Below, piece after piece: positions 24,001 to 36,000 of a stretch of 64,000 nucleotides of DNA. Source of the DNA: Membranipora membranacea (Eukaryota; Bryozoa; Gymnolaemata; Cheilostomatida; Membraniporidae); assembly GCA_914767715.1 (NCBI GenBank), contig OU612069.1, positions 17,049,387 to 17,113,386 on the forward strand, read 5' to 3'. The translations under genes were made by a program, and so were the position numbers. The notes beneath the pieces were generated by a model. The model worked only from the letters and a program-made list of their open reading frames with translations. It made no database searches and was not told the origin of the DNA. Numbering within the stretch: the stretch's first letter is position 1; each line of letters begins with the position of its first letter.

Positions 24001-27000
24001 TCTTATTGGCCCGAGATATTCTGTGGCAGCGCTCAAAAGCAAAGGTAAGATACTCGTCCGCTGACTTAAAATCATTCTCAAACATACACTTCCTTCCTAC
24101 ATAGTATCTGTGAGCAGAAAATAAAACAGAGGTGGCTATCTCTTAGTAGTCATTCGATGATCATATTATTGTTAGCATCATATTCTTCAGATTGCAAGGT
24201 TTTGTCTTCCTTGCAAACCCGAACAATTTATAGAGGACTGATCATCTTCATTAAACCACTGCTGACACAGGTTGGCTTCGCCCAGCAGAGCTACCAGTGA
24301 AAAGTTTAAATAGAGAGTTGTGGCATCAAAACATCTAGCTTTGCATGGAGTTATATGAGTTATAATATGAGCTATCAAAAAGTAAGGAGTATCTTCTTCC
24401 CCAGCCATCCGCCATTAGTGATGACAAAAGTCAACCCTGACCAATCAGGTGCTTTTAAAATCTAGCTGAGATCCATTGCTAATAAAGTTGTTGGATCTCA
24501 GCTAGATTTTAAAGGCACCCGATTGGTCAGGGTCAACTTTTGTCATCACTATTGGCGGGTGGCTGGGGAAGAAGATACTCCTCACTTTTTGAGAGCTCAT
24601 ATAACTCCATGCAAAGCTACTGGCTAGATGTTTTGATGCCACAACTCTCTATTTAAATTTTTCACTGATGGCTCTGCTGGGCAAAGCCAAGCTGCGTCAG
24701 CAGTGGTTTAAACACTCGAAATATATGTTTGAGTTGCTGACGGTGAATATCTATAATATAATCATATCAGAGACTATAGATAATATATCCATAGTCTCTG
24801 ATCATATTACATATATAATATTGCTGTCTGTCAGGGTTAACAATGAAGGACACTGATGTTCCTGCAAAGGAAGTGTTTTATAGTGGTGATTAGGTTTCCA
24901 AGTCATTAGTGGCACTCTTCAACCAGTGACAGTCGTAACCCAGCGTGAAGCATATCTGCTATCATGGCTGGAGCTGCAGTGCCGACGCTGAACAATGGTG
25001 CTTTTAAATCCTTCGAGAGAAGACAGTTTGAAACAAAAAAAACCTCGTTGACAGACATATAAAGTATGAAAGATTCAATATGCTGTTCTTAAGGAATGGG
25101 AGACACCCTAGCTTTATTGATTGTTAGCGTAGAATAAAAGTCAGGGAGATACCTAACATGATATTCTTGTTGAGCGCTAAATTAGTTTAGAAGATTGGTA
25201 CCCCAAATGCAGGATTAAATTTCTAGCAGTTAGGTCTTGCGAATTGTCATGCCTTCTTTCATAGGGCAATGTCAGGAGTTGTCCTACTCTATAGGGGGCT
25301 GGACAGATAAGATGATGAATTTCGACATGGGGGTAGCTCACACCTAGTGGTATGGTAGTCAGCACAATAAAGATAGAAACAAAATATTGCCCATATTTCA
25401 TAAACCTAACAAATAAACCTACCTGTATGTGACTAGCTGGGAGAGTGAGAATTTATCTTTGATAGGAAGACTATCTATAGCCCTGGTGAGAGGTTTACAC
25501 AGATGTAGCTTGTTTATCTAAAAGTATAGCAAAGATTGTTCATAACTCCATACATACAATAATGTACAGTATCAGGAAGCACTGGACTAGTAAAATTATA
25601 ATAGACTAATAGCCTCAAATCGATGTGTGATGGGACTGCAGAAATTACGTATATGAAACTGTCATGCCTGTAGGGAAACAGTCTACGCGCTCAGACTGCA
25701 AATATAGTATAGACCACTTGTGATACCCTGTTATCAAAGGTGCCGCTATCTAGACACAATCCCGAGTCTAAACAATTAAACTTGAGACTATGTAGACATA
25801 TATATGTAGCCCATCAGCTTGTGTCAATAATATTTATATTACATATACGGATGATAAGAGACTATGAAATGTGTACAAATGTAGCATTGCTTGTTATCCA
25901 CTTTCATATGAGATATCTGGAAGAAAATGGCATCATATATACATGTATAGAAAAGTAATTCATCAATTTTGACCAATTACATATCTCGACTCAACTGTGA
26001 TGGGTGTAGTTTGAGTATGCTTACCCTGAAGTAAATCTTGAAGAGCTGGTTTACAAGATTCAACATTCCCCACTTTTTAGAGTTTGCTGGTGCAGATCGG
26101 CTGTAAAAAACAAACAAAGTTATGTATGTAATCATCTAAACTGAATTTACAAGATATTGAAGTTATCCTACACCAGTTAGGTTTCAATCGCTAGCAAATT
26201 GGGAAAATTAGAGTATACTATCAGGGACAGCCATAGACATAAAAATGCTGTGTTTATTCATGGGGTAAGCTATATTATCTATATTTGAAGTTGTCTATAC
26301 TTGAAGCTACCTTTCTATGCTTGCTATATAGGCCTAATCCTCAGCCAATATTGATATCAGCTGCCTGCTATATATATTTGATTCTACCCAAATATTGATA
26401 TTCAATAAGTTTGATGATCAGCCTGTTAACAGGTAGAGTAGGTTAAGTAAACATAGATGAAAAACAAAGTACAACCGATGCCAATACCCAAATACCTTAT
26501 GCACTGACGATTAGACCCAATTTACATCAGTGCCTTCATACTACCAATTCAAAGAAATATTGTAACACTGGCTTCTCACCATGTCGGGCTGGAACAAGTT
26601 GGATCCAGTTTACCTGCATACTAGTTGCTCTCCCTCCACTAGTCACCCCAGTGGCTGGCGGGGTGACGAGTGGAGGGGGAGCAACTCCGAATGCAGATAA
26701 CTGGATAAGACTTTGTCTAACCAATGAGGGAGTTCATTGGTCTAATGTCTGGCAATTGATGCTCCATCCAGCAGGTATCATATTTTATCTGCACTAAGGT
26801 TGTAAAACTGACCTGTCACTAGCACAAACCCTGAAGCAGGCCATCAGACCATCAGCTGCTTTCTCCAACATCTCACCTTTCTTAGATGTGTGAAACTTAC
26901 GAGCTCTCTGTGTCTCTGCCTGAAAGATACAGATTAAATTAAACTTTATTTAATAGAAATATAAAATTCATCTGATTCAATGCCAATGGAATTTAATGCA

Positions 27001-28904
27001 CTCTGTCAATTTCATTTGCAGAATGATTCATAGTATCCAATATCACCGGTATGGCCATATATATCCATGTGTTGGCGAAAGATGCTATGGCCTTCCCCTC
27101 AGCTTACTTTAGGCTATGATCTATTGACATGTACATTGAAAGCTTGTTTTATAAAGCTATGTGGGAATGGGAGTGTAATTCAGGTAAACTTATAAAAATA
27201 CTGAAGATGAAGATCAAGTATTATTAATTTTGCCGGGATTGAGGTGCTCTGCTTCTAAGGGTGCACGGATATATCAGAATAGGGGAAGCATATCAGTTTG
27301 AGATAACTATTATCAACATTGGTTTGACGCACAAAGGAGTAGTTTTCCATTGTTGATAGACTTGGAATGATCCGCTTGAAAAAAAGCCCAGAAATGATAT
27401 AACTAAGGAAATTTCATATATCAGCATCATAATCAGGCAATGATGCATTTCACAGCAGGTATGAGCACTCACCGACAAGGCAAATAGCCTGAGATCAATA
27501 CACAGAACGAACATGATAGGTAGAGCCCAGTTCTCATCCTTCATCGCCTGCATAGCCTTCGAGAATGCTGTCACAGCCGCTGCCTGACATCCGAAAGCTT
27601 CAATAAAGTTGTGATTACTAACCGCCCATAGAGCTCTAAAAATCAAAATGAAAACACTCGCATGAGAATGTAACTCCAAATAATGACAACTTTATAAAAA
27701 AAAAAGCCAGGAAGACAGCAGCAGCCAAGTTACTACATCTATGAATGAGTGAGCAATTCTTTGCAGTAACTTATAAAATTGCCAGAAGGAACAGGTCTAA
27801 GTAGTATGACAGCAGGTGCATATGACTGAAACCCAGGCACTCTCAGCCATATTGAGACCTGATGTAAATAGTATTATAGTTGAGTGCAGAATCTGCTAAT
27901 CTGTGAACCAATTTTATCGGGCAAACAGTATGTCAAATCAAGTTTATCCCAGTATATTTCTAAGCGAAATCCTCCAAACCAGTCCGACCCCTTGTCAATG
28001 TGTTGTCACTGATTGGCTGTTGTGTGGGTATGAGAGCCAATGCCAGGTCACTGAATGTACCCGTCGACATATAGTAAATGTAAAACCGAGTACTTTCACT
28101 TCGTCTTGATAGGTACTTTCTAACCAGTAGCAACAGGCTTTGCTCTAACAACCCTCAGCCAATCAAAGCCCAGCCCAAACCCTCCTCACAAGACACAAAA
28201 TGAAGCAAACTATGTTGATATATGATTTAATTTCTGACTAAGCAACAGACAGAGATATTCACAGAGTAAATATTTAGCCTGACCTTATGTGAGCAGCTAC
28301 TATCTCATCCCAGGGCTGTCTGAGGATCTGTTCACATTTCTGTTCAGGATTCTGTAGCTGTAGTCGAGGGTTGTTGATGTGTGGATGTTTGAACGATAGC
28401 AAAGGCTAAAGAAACAGAAAAGATTAGAGAATTAGCGAACCGGAGAACTAGCAGGCTCTATGCTGATAAATTGTCTCATGGTGCAAGCTAAACAATGCTG
28501 CATTTTGCAGCCTGCAAATTGAACTCAGTTATTAGTAAGACATATTTACCGCTAGATTTAGTCCATCTCGGTCATCAAGGCAATCAGAAACCTACAGAGA
28601 CGAACAATAACAAGCGTTAAATCGGTTACCTAGGTCTAGGTCCTCGATTCTAATAGACATCTCTTTTTGGTGAATTTCAAGGTAGATCTTTATGATATAA
28701 GCTTCTCTTGCATGACATTCACCTTAAATTAAAGCAATGGGAAAAACAGCAAGGAGCTTGAAAATATGTCTCTTTCAAGATTGTTCAGCCCAAATCATTA
28801 ATGAATGAATGAAAAGGTAAGATCGCCAGAGTCAAAGTTTGCGATCGACTATAATACAGGTAACTTACATGAGAAAGGTAGGAGTTCAGTGTGGTGTGCG
28901 CCAT
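21070..28904 (-). CDS. PCID2: PCI domain-containing protein 2, TREX-2 complex subunit (12 exons, 400 aa)
   Basis: Exons on minus: 28904-28869, 28591-28550, 28405-28284, 27635-27473, 26919-26813, 26100-26025, 25517-25423, 24107-23960, 23592-23519, 22775-22650, 22211-22088, 21159-21070. All junctions are GT-AG with matching phases, and the total is 1203 nt (400 codons plus stop); human PCID2 is 399 aa. It starts [10 protein letters not shown] (human MAHITINQYL). Further matches are [70 protein letters not shown] and KGYISHAH. The PCI winged-helix region is about residues 210-390. The PCID2/Thp1 family acts in the nucleus, in TREX-2 with GANP, DSS1 and ENY2, in mRNA export; human PCID2 also helps stabilise BRCA2. 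Introns hold a tRNA-type SINE and two foldback elements. The coding sequence looks intact. Confidence 0.97.
21310..21690 (+). repeat. Dispersed repeat copy within PCID2 intron 11 (family of 39955-41010)
   Basis: Shares ordered landmarks with 40370-40990: accataaaaaaaatcagat, agcagacccat, atccactgat, gacatgctctttt, ttccttttg, ggcagc, and tgtaaggtgcaatattacca. A third copy lies at 45470-45850. Probably a non-autonomous DNA transposon. Confidence 0.65.
23265..23466 (-). mobile_element. tRNA-derived SINE in a PCID2 intron
   Basis: On minus it starts AGGAGGTAGCTCAGTTGGTT (good A box TAGCTCAGTTGG), then a hairpin AACGCGCAAGCGTT and a perfect B box GGTTCGAAACC. A tRNA-unrelated tail of about 120 bp follows, ending in an A-rich run. 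The acceptor stem does not pair and the tail continues past the tRNA end, so it is a SINE and not a tRNA gene. No convincing target-site duplication seen. Confidence 0.8.
23860..23910 (-). mobile_element. Fragment of a second tRNA-type SINE
   Basis: Read on minus: GGTTCGAATCCCACTGCATT then gtttgcaccc. The perfect B box followed by gcattgtttg resembles 42345-42400 (GAGTTCGAGCCC...gcattgtttg). Only the B-box side is recognisable. Confidence 0.45.
24251..24712. mobile_element. Large foldback (inverted-repeat) element in a PCID2 intron
   Basis: Arms 24251-24475 and 24492-24712 are near-perfect reverse complements with a spacer of about 16 bp. The outer ends read ttaaaccactgctgac / gtcagcagtggtttaa. 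Transcribed as PCID2 pre-mRNA it would fold into a hairpin of about 220 bp. No coding capacity. Probable foldback MITE. Confidence 0.92.
24761..24810. repeat. Short perfect-arm palindrome
   Basis: Arms atatcagagactat / atagtctctgat around a short AT spacer, next to the large foldback. Confidence 0.7.
26603..26706. mobile_element. Small foldback element in a PCID2 intron
   Basis: Arms 26603-26649 and 26660-26706 (atccagtttacctgcat... / ...atgcagataactggat) are inverted copies, with about a 10-bp loop (agtggctggc). Probable MITE. Confidence 0.85.
27992..28120 (+). repeat. Diverged MITE copy related to 36673-36867
   Basis: Shares caatgtgttg, gagccaatgccaggtca, tatagtaaatgtaaa and ttcact in order with the element at 36673-36867; terminal repeats are not clear here. 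Lies in a PCID2 intron. Confidence 0.5.
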
Positions 28905-29511
28905 GCCTCAACCTGTCGTCCAATGTGGTTCAGATTCTTCCACTGCTCTTCCTGGGCAATTCGATCTGCAATCACACATAGGGCTTTTTATATATAGAAT
29001 AATGATGGGGAAGTTATTTACATTGTAATCTAGAGGTCTACTGCAAAACAAGGTAGCTGGCAATGTTAGACTAGATCAAAAGTTAGTCTAATTTCGCAAT
29101 AAACCCTGTGTTTGGCAGTAAGCTAAGGGTTAACTCCTTGCAAAAATTTTCCTCAAATTTCTCCTTCTCCCATCCAATAAGACAGATTACCTGAATCACG
29201 CGTGAGCAAAGCATTTCTGCAGCATCATGAAATCATGGGGGGGAAGGGGGGCTGATCGCCAGGATCCTTTTGCATAACCTTTAGGTTCAGGGAAAAAGAC
29301 CTAATAACTCAATAGGCTTGTACTTGAGATAATGCTGAGTGGTAGTTAAACCGTGTGTTAGGTCTTCATAGGAGAGAGAGCGAGGGGAAGGAAGTGACAT
29401 CGATCGATGATCGCCCCATATGCCCGACGGATGGTATAAGTGAGCAATTGGTATCGGATTGTACATGTCTGTAGTGCCCCTGAGCACAAATCAATTACAA
29501 CAAATAATCAT
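28905..29511. other. Upstream region of PCID2
   Basis: No gene seen. It should hold the PCID2 promoter and 5' UTR, but I see no clear core-promoter motif. Confidence 0.4.
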
Positions 29512-29600
29512 AACCTAGCAGCGTCACTCAGCAATGAACAACAATGAAGGTACAGCCGTCACTCCTTTCATTGCTCATTGCTGCTTGGCACTGCTAGGTT
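29512..29600. repeat. Inverted repeat, arms about 38 bp
   Basis: aacctagcagcgtcactcag... at 29512-29551 pairs imperfectly with the mirror ending ggcactgctaggtt at 29564-29600. Possible small MITE. Confidence 0.7.
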
Positions 29601-30008
29601 TGCAACCTGAAAAAACTAACTTAATCCTTTAAGTTCAAAGGTCAAGTTCATTACAGACAGGTAAGTTGGAAAGAATTTAAATTGTAAATGTAGAGAAATA
29701 AGAGTTGTGGACTGACTGACACTAATCAAAGATCTCCAAATCAATTGAATTACGTTTCTGTATCAACTTGATAAATAAAATCCTGCAGAATAATGATAAC
29801 TTACATCACTTACATCAACTTGCATCAAAGACGACATCACGCTAGACCATCTAGGGGGGCGTAAGGGGCGTGCCTCAGTTTTGGGACATTACTACATAGG
29901 GATTGGACATTGTTCCAGAATACCATCCCATGGGTAGTGCATTTGGGTTCAGAGCGGGTACAAGTACCCATGCAGTAGGGCATCAGTAGTATTGTCCTCT
30001 GATTGTCC

Positions 30009-30476
30009 TTAGATATTCACATCCCTTATTGTCCGGGGCAGAAAACAGTTCCATGTGGCAGCGATAGAGCGTGGCTCGTTCCGTGTTTGTGATCTTGTCG
30101 AGACTGTAGTATGGGGCTGGTTTATTATTTCATCGTAGGATGTGCAGAGTGCAGGGTGTGCCTCCTCTCTTGACAGTACCTTATTTAGGAGCTTTACCCT
30201 GGAGTTCTTCCGCCGAATATCTAGCTGCTCCAGCTGCAATTTCTCCTTTGCTTCCGTAACAGCCCTCCTCCCCTTCAATCCACAGATCATTCTCACACCT
30301 TGGTTTTGCACAATCTCGAGTGCCTCAATCTCCCTCTTTGTGGAAGGATCCCAGGCACAGGAACCATATTCCAGATGAGGAAGGCAGAGAGACTTGTATG
30401 CAATCAGTCTGGCTCTCTCCGGTGCCCAGTAGAGAGCTCGTCTGATCATCCCAATCTGCTTTCTGGCGCTGCAGAT
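30009..30476 (-). pseudogene. Non-LTR retrotransposon ORF, C-terminal fragment (5'-truncated)
   Basis: Open frame containing AYKSLCLPHLEYGSCAWDP and then a helical LKGRRAVTEAKEKL...LDIRRKN stretch, the typical region just after the reverse-transcriptase domain of CR1/RTE/Jockey-like LINE proteins (compare the common RPHLEY...WDP motif). The frame can be read a little upstream of the ATG (SARKQIGMIRR) and then homology is lost, as expected for 5' truncation. It ends at a stop at 30009, followed by a probable 3' UTR. No catalytic YxDD region is present, so it is dead. Confidence 0.85.
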
Positions 30477-30539
30477 TATAATATAAGTTTGAGCAAGGAG
30501 TAAGTCCTTGGTTTGAGATCAACAACGACCACAGCAAAA

Positions 30540-31339
30540 TAAAAACTCAAGCGGGCGGTCAAACATTGCCAAAGTACGGGCTTCGTGAGTAGACCTGCCT
30601 ATGGATCAATCAGTTCCATTCATTTCATTCAGAATCAAAATAATGCAGCAGAGAAACAACATACTATTATTTTGAAGAATGGAAGCTGTGAACCTAAATA
30701 GGGAGTTCATTGCTCTCAATCTAAGTTGTTATATTGGCCCCCCAGCCACAGCAGGGAGTTCCATATTCCCTGCCCACAGGAAAGGTCGAAATATTATGAT
30801 AATTCATTAGAGTTGTGCCATCATCATTCATAGAAAGAAAAGTTTTTTTTCACATAATTTCTGAATAAATGTGCTAGTTTGGCTCACTCAGGGAATTTCG
30901 CAGTTCGTAATCCATAATTGATTTGAGGAGAGGGAAATATAGCCCATGTTTGATTTATAGCCTGCGTTCCCAACACAAGAGCAGTGCCAAAGCACACTGA
31001 TCACGTGATATACTATTGCATGTATATAGTGTAATCTCGATGTCAGTGTGGTGCCAAAGTGAAACTGCTATACAGAATACAACCACTAACTGATATTGGG
31101 CACATCTTTTCCTTGTACAAATTGGGTATTTGTTGATTAGCTGTGGTTTTGGTCATACATCAGTGTCTGATTGAGTGAAGAGAGCACATCGCCATAGCTG
31201 GGGTTGTATGAAGATAGTCTTCAAAGGTATGTTAGTACTGACTATTGCATGTAGTGAAGTGGGAGAGGAACTATTATTTTTAATAATTCACCACCACCAG
31301 GCCTTCCCATCTGGACTAGGTTGGTATTACTATTACTAG
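30540..31339. other. Intergenic; no gene seen
   Basis: AT-rich sequence between the LINE fragment and the palindromic elements. No open frame of note. Confidence 0.5.
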
Positions 31340-31445
31340 TCACTGGTGCCAGTTCAATGGTTGAGGGCCCCAGTTGTCTGGGCCTCGACCACTGGAGCAC
31401 TCAACCAATGGACTTGCACCAACTACAGAAGGCCTGTGCTGTTAA
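31340..31445. mobile_element. Palindromic MITE, copy 1
   Basis: Imperfect palindrome ggtgccagttcaatggttga ... caaccaatggacttgcacc. Its right end (read on minus ccttctgtagttggtgcaag) matches the left end of the element at 32781-32850 (ccgtctgtggttggtgcaag). Probable small DNA-transposon derivative. Confidence 0.7.
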
Positions 31446-32780
31446 TATTAAGAGTCCACTATACAACATTACAAGGCCTACTACTAGGGAAGGCACAACA
31501 ATGGTTCATAATGTGTTGGCAATCAATCAAAGCCAACACATCAGGCCTATTGGTTAATATAATGGCCTACAAGAAAAGAGATTCAACAAACAACTGAGCA
31601 GTATCATCATGCTAGTATTACTAAATTTTCATGCCTTTCCAGGTTGAAGTTAGCTTCATTCAATCATTGTGAATGACCGATGATCATTCGACCGTTGGGC
31701 TAACTTGAATGGATTTAGGAAAGGCCTGTTTGCACCTCCATCTGATGTCTGTGGATCAGCCCTAGATGGAGGGTAGATAGCAGATAGTTGGAGTCCATCT
31801 ACTCTTACACCTTCTTTGCATTCACTCTGCGCTTTTAGTTTGATATGGAAACTGGGATGCTGAGGGCATTATGAAATTTTATGCTGTTCTAAATAGGCCC
31901 TAAAATTTCTTGCTGGCGACTGGTGTTGTAAAACGTGTAGGCCTACTATAATACATGTCCCGTATAGCAAGTGCCACACTTCGCACAACACCCGAGTGTT
32001 GGATTGGGCTAAGTACCTAGAACTAGAATATCCCTTAGCACGTAACATGACCTTCACCAACAAACCCTCTACTATGAATATTTGATGAAACTGGCTACTA
32101 CCCAAACAGAAAAGAACTTTTGCTGTAATGCATTTAAATATCAAACAAACAAGAAATTCATACAAAGTCTCTCTCCTATTAGTAGAAAGACTCTCTTGTT
32201 CAGTTTTAAGGGCTCTGCCGTCAGGGATGACTATAGATTTGGCAAGACAACTACTTGTTGCTTCACAATATTACTATATGAGCTATGAGGTGCATCTTGC
32301 CTTATCTTAGTAAGCTCGTGTTGTTGTAATTGTCAAATCAATACAAAAAAGAGGCTTCATAATAAAGTATGAACGGTGCATCGGATTGAGAACCTGAAAT
32401 ACATCTCACACACATCATGAGCATCATGTAGGTCTAACCCTTTATGCCTTTATGATGAATTTTTTATGACAAAGTGCCCTGCGTAAGTCACATTTTTCAC
32501 TCATGACACTTGAATTTTATTGTACTCGTGACTGCACAATATAAATTCAGTATCTCAATTTGGCTAGAGCAGCCTCTCCCACCCTCCCTGGCTAGAGTAT
32601 AGTCTCTGTCCTGACAATGTCTTTGAACATAAAATAATTTAGGATGAGGACTAGAATATGTTTTTTTGCTTTATACTCTTATTAGGCTACGATAATTGGG
32701 GACATAATAGACATACTTGGTGAAAAATTCTGGCATGTTTATAGAAATGCATTCCCTATTTCCATGGAAAAATCCACAGG
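31446..32780. other. Intergenic; no gene seen
   Basis: Several short open frames on both strands (31869-32165 minus, 32082-32288 plus) with no recognisable domain. Confidence 0.5.
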
Positions 32781-32850
32781 CCGTCTGTGGTTGGTGCAAG
32801 TCCAGTGGTCACTGGGGCACTCGATCACTGGACTTGCGCCAGCGACAGAA
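32781..32850. mobile_element. Palindromic MITE, copy 2
   Basis: Arms 32781-32810 and 32821-32850 around gtgcaagtccagtg / cactggacttgcgc. Same termini as the element at 31340. Confidence 0.7.
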
Positions 32851-33077
32851 GGTTTGTTGTTAAATTGATGGTCGCCAACTCTATAAATGTGTAGGCCTAT
32901 CAGAGCAATCTTAATTTGCCTTGCTGAAAATCTTTGTGTCCTTTTATCGATATCTTCCTCTCTTTCAGGTTCAATGACCAATGGGCCTACTGGGCCTATG
33001 TTGTTGAGTGAGTAGTGTATGATTGGTGAGAAGAGGGTGATACATTACATACTTTCCACACTTAGAGGAGGTTAATC

Positions 33078-36000
33078 ATGGAGCAGCCTTCACATTCCCA
33101 GGTATGCCATTGTCTGACTTGTCCTCAAAACTTTATCTGTACATGGAAATTTTGTATACACTTTATTTGCTGCTAATGAGAACATGCGGCATCGAGATGA
33201 AAAGTATACTAATAATGATGATTGCAAGAAGAGGTTTATAAAGGTCTAAAAAAGTCTGGTCAGGTTTTCAAAAAACAAATCTTTAGGTCATTGCATTTAC
33301 ATGTAGCTTTAAAGTGATGATTTGCTGAGATGAGCCGTTCTGCTGTTTGAAATGGATTTGTCTGATAACCTGGCACTATGCCTGTTGCACACAGAATGAA
33401 TTCAGTACGAATAGCTGTGTGTCTAACCTCAACTGAATTTTTTCATCAAGATATTTCTAGACAATTGTTGGCGATAATGCCCTCCCCCTCCTTCCCCTCA
33501 TAGGGCATGTTAATCAACTACATGTATCTAGTGAAACAGCATGTGGAGACAAAGGCTTAGGCATAATAATGCAATAGAAATTACAAGTTTTGTCACTTCC
33601 AGGGTGTAAAATTCTCTTCTTCAAATAGAGAAATTCGATCCAATAATATTCTTCTTCTCTGAAGTCATTAAAGGTCGCCCTCGCGGAGGTTCAACATCTT
33701 ATATTACATCCTGTGATCGTCTCTGATGAGACAAGTTTAACTTTTACTCTGTTGTCAATCTTGGTTTTAGTCTATGAAGTGCTGGAAAATATCAGCAAAA
33801 CTGATTGAAACCCCTGCATTGATGTTAATTTTACCCAAGGTGACAGATACAGATCAAATGTCAGAAGTAACCATAGACAAAACAAACTCATGTGTGTTTG
33901 CTTTGTCTATGGAAGTAACAGTCAAATTTCCAAGTAGTGAATTTCCAAAGCTGTAATATGAAGCACTTATGAATCATCACTGTTTAACATTGCATTCAAT
34001 TTTAATAGATTGATATATATCATCACCCTGTGTTGATATCTAGTCTGATAAGCAGTGATTTTTGGTGAAAACTGTTTACAATATATTGCCAGCCAAAGAA
34101 ACAATCCCACTTGAATGTGTGACCCAGTATGAGTAGTCAGCCTCAGATGTCTGATATATCAATCTACCTCTGTTACTTCCTGGTAAGGTACTATTATTCT
34201 GGATCTCAGATTTGTAAACTGTCAAGTAAACTGTGGTAATTAAAAACCAACGCTAGTGCCAAATAAAATAACATCACAATAAATTGTATTCAAAGGTGCA
34301 GGTGGGAATCGATTAGCAGGAAACTATTTGCTTTGTTTAAATTGTAATTTTACAACGGAACAGGCCCATACCAATAAGTGATAGTTATGGTCTATTCAGA
34401 CAATTTTGTTTATATGGGTTGGTTGCAACTTGAGGTTGTTCCAGTCTGAGATGTATTACATTGTGAGATCTAACACATGTTTGCAATGAAGCTTCAAATT
34501 AGACTAGCATCACATTGGACTGCCTTTTTTGTTAGCCCATTCACAAAAATTCATTAGCAGAAGGTATTTCTATGAATACATATTCTAAAGCCTTTTATGC
34601 TATCGGAATGTAAACAGAAAAAAAAACGTGTTGCGCCAACACACTGATAAAAACAGTGTGTTAGTATCATCGGAAGCATGTTAGACGGTTTTCTTTTCTT
34701 TGCATTAATCTGACTTGTAATAGCCTGAGTGAAATCAGGAAATACTTTGATAACAACTGTGATAAACTTTTTGGTGACATGACACTAAGATAATTATGGT
34801 CACTCAGAGCACAAAAGTCTAGTTTGATACGAAGCAGCTTATTGACGATTCTTGTGTTTATTCTTGTGCCCTACCTGTCTTGTGACCACGATCTCATCGG
34901 GATATGTCCTAGAACCGATAATCTGTTTTTTGTTAACCAGGGTGCTTCTTTTTTCCTCTATTACCAATTCCCCTTATCATGAGGCCAAAAATTGTTGGCA
35001 CCCAGGCTAAATAGCTTGACCTCCACTGTGTACAAGTGACAGTAAGGCCCATAAACTCTAGATAAGGCAGAATGTTTGACATTTGAAGGCAAGTTATGAT
35101 TTTAAGGATTGGCTTGGTTAATTGACCATTGTCAGCTTGAGGAAGTTGATATTAAAATGTCTGAAAACCACTGGGGCTAGTAAAGATACTTTCAAATGGC
35201 TAGTAGTATTTAATTTCTCATCAGTGACAAAAAAAGTATACCCAGGCTATGGAGGGGATCATAGATATATAGCTGTATCTTTTATCTATGGAGCGGATAT
35301 AGTGACACCTTACCTAACAACAATATCAATGTTCAAAGTTTATAGTTATAAATTCCCGGTAGCTCTCTAGGAGTCACCACAAAATTGTTAAACATAAAGT
35401 TGTTTTGCTGTTGGAGTTGTCGGCTTATGGTGTGTTTAAAATGAACACCAATTAGTGGTTTGGTTAATCTTATGGTTTACAAAAGACAATAAAATTTTCA
35501 GTGTCATTCCACATCTACTAAAATCCAAAATTGCATTCTCTTTGATCTCAATGAAAACTGTTAGGGTGATAAATGCTAATGCTTGATTGAGCTCGTCGTC
35601 GTTCAAAATACTGTCATGTTTTGTTGTTTGTTGCTTTTCTAGTATATACCGCGGAGGAGGGAGTCAGACCGTCTATCAGAGCAAACCGTCCAAGACAAAG
35701 ACCTAAAGGAGCTGATAGAGATAAGAAATGGGCTCATCATTTCACAGGATGTGAGTATATGAAATATACTTGACAGGCAGGCAACGCCTTCAATTTAATC
35801 TACTCTTTACCTAGTACCTTCTTCCTAGCTATTTAGCATTGTCCAAGCAAGTTGAGGATTGCTGATCATTAACCGAGATATTGCTGCCTTGGCACTAAGG
35901 CAGCTGATATTTCCCCGCCCATGTTTCGGGATAAGGGGCGTGATAAGACACCTGATCTTAATTAACTTACCAACCAGCCCCTTACCCCATTTGGCTTGTT

